Shown here in pieces: positions 37,967 through 41,504 of a stretch of DNA of 41,504 nucleotides; the stretch's first letter is position 1; each line of letters begins with the position of its first letter. A program made the translations under genes and the position numbers. The notes under the pieces are model-generated. The model saw only the letters and a list, made by a program, of their open reading frames with translations, made no database searches and had not been told where the DNA came from. Where the stretch lies: contig CANQIO010000011.1 of the NCBI GenBank assembly GCA_947624065.1, forward strand, positions 1 to 41,504, given 5' to 3'. The stretch comes from an uncultured Oscillospiraceae bacterium. GTDB lineage: Bacteria > Bacillota > Clostridia > Oscillospirales > Oscillospiraceae.

Positions 37967-38815
37967 ATGACCATTTTATACGCCGCGCTTCTGGGGCTGG
38001 TGCAGGGAGTGGCGGAATTTCTGCCCATCTCCAGCTCCGGCCATCTGGCCCTGCTGGAGAACCTGCTGGGGGCCCAGGGACTGATGGAGCTGGACGGCAG
38101 CGCCTTTTTCAACATCCTGCTCCACCTGGCCACCCTGGCGGCGGTGATCATCGCCTATTGGCGGGACATCGCGGACATGTTTTTCGAGGTGGGGCATATG
38201 GCCTCCGACCTGGTCCATGGCCAGGGCCTGTCCGCCAGGGGGAACCCCGTCCGCAAGCAGATGTATATGATGATCCTGGCCACGGTGCCGCTGTTTCTGA
38301 TCGTGCCCTTCAACGACGCCATCGAGGGCCTCAACCAGATCCCCTGGTTCATCGGCGCGGCCCTGATCCTGACGGGCACGCTGCTGTACATATCCGACCG
38401 GCTGCCCCGGGGGCGCAAGACCGCGCAGGACATGACCGTGCTGGACGCGCTCATCATCGGCCTGGCCCAGGGACTGGCCACCATGCCGGGCCTCAGCCGG
38501 TCCGGCTCCACCATCGCCGCGGGCATGGGGCGGGGCCTGAAGCGCTCCTACGCGGTGCGGTTCTCGTTCCTCATCAGCCTGCTGTCCGTGGCGGGAGCGG
38601 TGATCCTGCAGGTGCTGGACGTGCTGGAGACCGGCATCGACACCGCGATGCTCCCGGCCTACGCCGTGGGGATGCTGGTGGCCGGCGTCACGGGGTATCT
38701 GTCCATCCGGCTGCTGCAGCGGATCGTCCGCAAGGGAAAATTCGGCGGCTTTGCCTACTACTGCTGGTTCGTGGGCGTGGTGAGCATCGTCGTGTGGTTC
38801 AGACTGAGCGCGTGA
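37967..38815 (+). CDS. uppP: Undecaprenyl-diphosphatase UppP/BacA
   Basis: UppP removes phosphate from undecaprenyl diphosphate to recycle the lipid carrier of peptidoglycan, and gives bacitracin tolerance when abundant. The 282-residue polytopic membrane protein has the two signature regions. They are GLVQGVAEFLPISSSGHL near the N terminus (catalytic Glu in QG-x2-EFLPISSSGH) and LAQGLATMPGLSRSGSTI in the second half, with its catalytic Ser/Arg. GGAGGG precedes ATG 37967. It is followed after 14 nt by the FtsK-type gene, so envelope growth and chromosome segregation genes share a transcript. Confidence 0.96.
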   Translation: MTILYAALLGLVQGVAEFLPISSSGHLALLENLLGAQGLMELDGSAFFNILLHLATLAAVIIAYWRDIADMFFEVGHMASDLVHGQGLSARGNPVRKQMYMMILATVPLFLIVPFNDAIEGLNQIPWFIGAALILTGTLLYISDRLPRGRKTAQDMTVLDALIIGLAQGLATMPGLSRSGSTIAAGMGRGLKRSYAVRFSFLISLLSVAGAVILQVLDVLETGIDTAMLPAYAVGMLVAGVTGYLSIRLLQRIVRKGKFGGFAYYCWFVGVVSIVVWFRLSA

Positions 38816-38829
38816 AAGGTATTTGATCT

Positions 38830-41504
38830 ATGGCACAGAAGAAAACGACCTCCGCCAGGAGCGGCGGGACGAAAAAGTCCGCGTCCTCCGCCCGGTCGGG
38901 GGGAACGAAGAAAAAAGCGGCGTCCACGGCCCGGTCCGGCTCCCGGAGCACATCCTCCCGGACCCAGACCAAGCGCCCGGCCCAGCAGGCAAAGCGGCCC
39001 GCGGCCAATAAGGCGCCCGCCCGGTCCGGCTCCTATGGCCGGGGGCCGGCCCCGGCGGGGAGACAGCCCATCCGCCGCCAGGTGGGATGCGTGGTGCTGC
39101 TGTTTTTGGGCATCATATCCGCCATCGGCTGGTTCCCGGTGAACGGGTGGCTGGTGGGGGCCCTGCGGCAGGTCTATTTCGGCCTGGTCGGGTGGGGCGC
39201 CTACCTGGTGCCGGCGTGTCTTTTGTGGGGCGCCGTGATCCTGGCCTTCCACAGGGGCCGGCCGGTGGCGGCCAGGCTCACCTGCGTGCTGCTGATGCCG
39301 GTGGTGTTCGGCGCCTTCGTCCACGCGCTGTTTTTTGCCCGGGAAGCCATTTTTGCCGGGGGCACGGGCCATGGGGTGCGGACCCTGTGGCGGCTGGGCC
39401 AGGACGTGTCCGAGCACTGCGGCGGCGTGCTGGCGGGCTCGCTGGGGCTGGCGCTGCGCACGTCCATCGGTATCGTGGGCAGCTTCGTGGTGCTGGTGGC
39501 GGCGTTTTTGCTGCTGCTGATCCAGGGGGCCAGCATCTCCCTGGTGGAGATGGCGGAGCGCTACCGGCAGCGGCCCAAGCTCAGCTATGAGCTGAAGCCG
39601 GAGGAGGAGCCCGATGAGGACGAGTTCTTCTCCCCGGAGGATTATCTGTTCCCCCTGAATGGGGACAAGCCCATCCGCAAGCAGGCCCCGCCGCCCGAGG
39701 CGCCCATCAAGCCGGCGGATTTCGGCGAGCCCAAGACCAAGCGGATGCCCAAGCGCAGCTTCTATGACCAGAGCAAGGAACAGGCCAAGGACCAGCTGTT
39801 CGCGGACTTTGACGTGGACCCGGAGGCCATGGCCAAGGTGACGGCGGCCCTGGACGCCAAGCAGACCCAGCGGACGAAAAAAGACGCCAAGGCCGGGCCT
39901 GTGCCGGCGGAGCCGGAGAAAGCGCCGGTCTCCACCGCCAAAAAGCCCGTGCCCGCGCCGGCGGACGTGGAGCCCATGGGCCTGGACGACGCGGCCCAGA
40001 TCGCCGGCGTGCAGCTGAACAGCGCCGACATGGACGCCGGCGCCGCCGGGCCCCAGGAGCAGCCAAAAAAGGAGAAGATCGACGCCGCCGCCGAGGCGGC
40101 CGCCATCGCCCAGACCATCGAGGCCGACGGGGCGGAGGAAAAGCCGGAGTATGTGTTCCCGCCCATCGACCTGCTCAACAGCAGCGGCGACGAGACCTAT
40201 GGGGAGGAGGGCGACCTGGACGAGACCGAGGCCCAGCTGGAGGGCGCCGTGCGCAGCTTCGGCGTGGGCGCCAGCGTGGTGGGCGCCGTTCACGGCCCCA
40301 CCATCACCCGCTATGAGATGAAGCTGGACCAGGGCGTGAAGCTCAACAAGATCACCAACCTGGCCGGGGACATCGCCCTGAGCCTGGGGGTCAAGAGCGT
40401 GCGCATCGCACCGGTGCCCGACAAGATCTCCACGGTGGGCGTGGAGGTGCCCAACAAGAGCGTGCGCACCGTGTGGCTGGGCGACCTGGTGGAGTCCGAG
40501 GTGTTCCGCACCAACAAAAATAAGCTCTGCGTGGCCCTGGGCAAGGATATCGGCGGCAATGTGGTCGTCAGCAACCTGGCCAAGATGCCCCACCTGCTCA
40601 TCGCCGGCACCACCGGCTCCGGCAAGAGCGTGTGCGTCAACTCCATGATCCTGAGCCTGCTGTATAAGGCCACACCGGAAGAGGTCCGCATGATCATGAT
40701 CGACCCGAAGATGGTGGAGTTCGTGGTCTATAACGGGATGCCCCACCTTTACGTGCCGGTGGTGACCGACGCGAAAAAGGCGGCGGGCGCTTTGCAGTGG
40801 GCGGTGGTGGAGATGCTCAAGCGCTACCGGCTCTTCTCCGAGGCGGGGGTGCGGGAGCTGTCCGCCTACAACGCCATCAAGAAAAACCAGGGGGAGGAGA
40901 CCCTGCCCCAGGTGGTCATCTTCATCGACGAGCTGGCCGACCTGATGATGGTGGCCTCCAAAGAGGTGGAGGAGTCCGTCTGCCGGGTGGCCCAGATGGG
41001 CCGCGCCGCCGGCATGCACCTGGTCATCGCCACCCAGAGCCCCCGCGCCGACGTGATCACGGGCCTGATGAAGGCCAATATCCCCAGCCGCATCGCCCTG
41101 TCCGTGTCCGGGCCGCTGGAGAGCCGCATCATCCTGGACCAGCAGGGCGCGGAAAAGCTCCTGGGCAACGGCGATATGCTCTATTCGCCCATCGGCAGCA
41201 AGCCCATCCGGCTGCAGGGCGCGTTCGTCACCGATGAGGAGCGGGAGGAGATCATCAACTTTGTGAAGAAGGAAGCCGAGGCGGAGTACTCCGACGAGAT
41301 CCTGGCGGAGATCGAGAAGGCCGCCGCGGACAAGGATCAGAAGAATTCCCCCGCCGAGGAGGAGAGCGCCGATAAGGGCGACTATGACGAGCTGCTGCCC
41401 CAGGCGGTGGAGGTGATCTTCGAGACGAAGCAGGCCTCCGTCTCCATGCTCCAGCGGCGGCTGAAGCTGGGCTATTCCCGCGCCGCCCGGCTCATCGACC
41501 AGCT
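38830..41504 (+). CDS. ftsK: DNA translocase FtsK/SpoIIIE (3' end beyond window)
   Basis: This is a septal DNA pump that clears chromosome DNA at division or sporulation. The visible 891 codons start with a basic, Ser/Lys/Arg-rich tail of about 80 residues with a repeated ARSGGTKK element. Four membrane segments follow (about 87-240), then an acidic and alanine/proline-rich linker to about 430. The motor domain has AGTTGSGKSV (Walker A, about residue 593), MIDPKMVEFVVYNGMPHL and VVIFIDELADLMM (Walker B). The gamma winged-helix domain begins at QASVSMLQRRLKLGYSRAARL. ATG 38830 follows AAAGG by about 9 nt. Whether it is FtsK or SpoIIIE cannot be separated here. Confidence 0.95.
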   Translation, partial: MAQKKTTSARSGGTKKSASSARSGGTKKKAASTARSGSRSTSSRTQTKRPAQQAKRPAANKAPARSGSYGRGPAPAGRQPIRRQVGCVVLLFLGIISAIGWFPVNGWLVGALRQVYFGLVGWGAYLVPACLLWGAVILAFHRGRPVAARLTCVLLMPVVFGAFVHALFFAREAIFAGGTGHGVRTLWRLGQDVSEHCGGVLAGSLGLALRTSIGIVGSFVVLVAAFLLLLIQGASISLVEMAERYRQRPKLSYELKPEEEPDEDEFFSPEDYLFPLNGDKPIRKQAPPPEAPIKPADFGEPKTKRMPKRSFYDQSKEQAKDQLFADFDVDPEAMAKVTAALDAKQTQRTKKDAKAGPVPAEPEKAPVSTAKKPVPAPADVEPMGLDDAAQIAGVQLNSADMDAGAAGPQEQPKKEKIDAAAEAAAIAQTIEADGAEEKPEYVFPPIDLLNSSGDETYGEEGDLDETEAQLEGAVRSFGVGASVVGAVHGPTITRYEMKLDQGVKLNKITNLAGDIALSLGVKSVRIAPVPDKISTVGVEVPNKSVRTVWLGDLVESEVFRTNKNKLCVALGKDIGGNVVVSNLAKMPHLLIAGTTGSGKSVCVNSMILSLLYKATPEEVRMIMIDPKMVEFVVYNGMPHLYVPVVTDAKKAAGALQWAVVEMLKRYRLFSEAGVRELSAYNAIKKNQGEETLPQVVIFIDELADLMMVASKEVEESVCRVAQMGRAAGMHLVIATQSPRADVITGLMKANIPSRIALSVSGPLESRIILDQQGAEKLLGNGDMLYSPIGSKPIRLQGAFVTDEEREEIINFVKKEAEAEYSDEILAEIEKAAADKDQKNSPAEEESADKGDYDELLPQAVEVIFETKQASVSMLQRRLKLGYSRAARLIDQ

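Overview
The window reads as chromosomal core DNA of a GC-rich Gram-positive clostridium, most likely from the Oscillospiraceae/Flavonifractor-Lawsonibacter-Intestinimonas part of the Firmicutes. This placement is an inference. It rests on Firmicutes-type gene order (era-yqzL-recO, rsmD-coaD-coiled-coil gene, lipoprotein-alr-mazF), a class II GalT, IreB, an HPr with Ser46, a solitary MazF and several clostridial ferredoxin-tailed reductases. There is no prophage, transposase, CRISPR array, rRNA or tRNA. Genes lie on both strands in short operons separated by clear hairpin terminators and sigma-A-type promoters, and these promoters stand out as AT-rich pockets.

Layout, left half. 1-4.9 kb: the 3' end of era, a convergent exported protein of unknown function, a repeat-rich gap, the tiny yqzL, recO, mutS2 and HPr. 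4.96-8.3 kb: uvrC, rsmD, coaD and a coiled-coil protein, with a consensus promoter buried inside rsmD. 8.4-12.3 kb (minus): galT, galK and gluQRS, where galK and gluQRS are separated by a third copy of the repeat seen before recO. 12.3-16.4 kb: pgsA, a secreted M3 metallopeptidase (minus) and a MATE exporter. 16.5-21.5 kb: a large cell-surface protein with an EPTA-repeat stalk and a PxTG-like sorting tail, an orphan peptide-binding lipoprotein and an aminotransferase.

Layout, right half. 21.6-25.3 kb (minus): ireB, pheT and pheS. 25.5-29.6 kb: NAD(P)HX repair enzyme, lipoprotein, alanine racemase, MazF and a small unknown gene. 29.7-35.6 kb: a six-gene operon of pyrimidine-nucleoside phosphorylase, two aldo/keto reductases with ferredoxin tails, a DUF3842 protein, a PfkB sugar kinase and a flavodoxin/ferredoxin-like protein. 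35.7-41.5 kb: an AIM24 protein, a P-loop kinase-like protein and rubrerythrin (both minus), uppP, and the start of an FtsK/SpoIIIE translocase cut by the window edge.

The genes cover DNA repair and recombination (recO, mutS2, uvrC), translation (era, rsmD, pheST, gluQRS), envelope precursors (pgsA, alr, uppP), Leloir galactose use, and redox or sugar metabolism. The points most worth a second look are: a structured hairpin repeat family with compensated stem changes; a MazF toxin gene with no MazE, whose ribosome binding site lies in a hairpin containing a UACAU site; a promoter inside rsmD with a local break in codon choice; a gluQRS promoter positioned for leaderless mRNA; and the ferredoxin-rich reductase operon, whose substrate is unknown.
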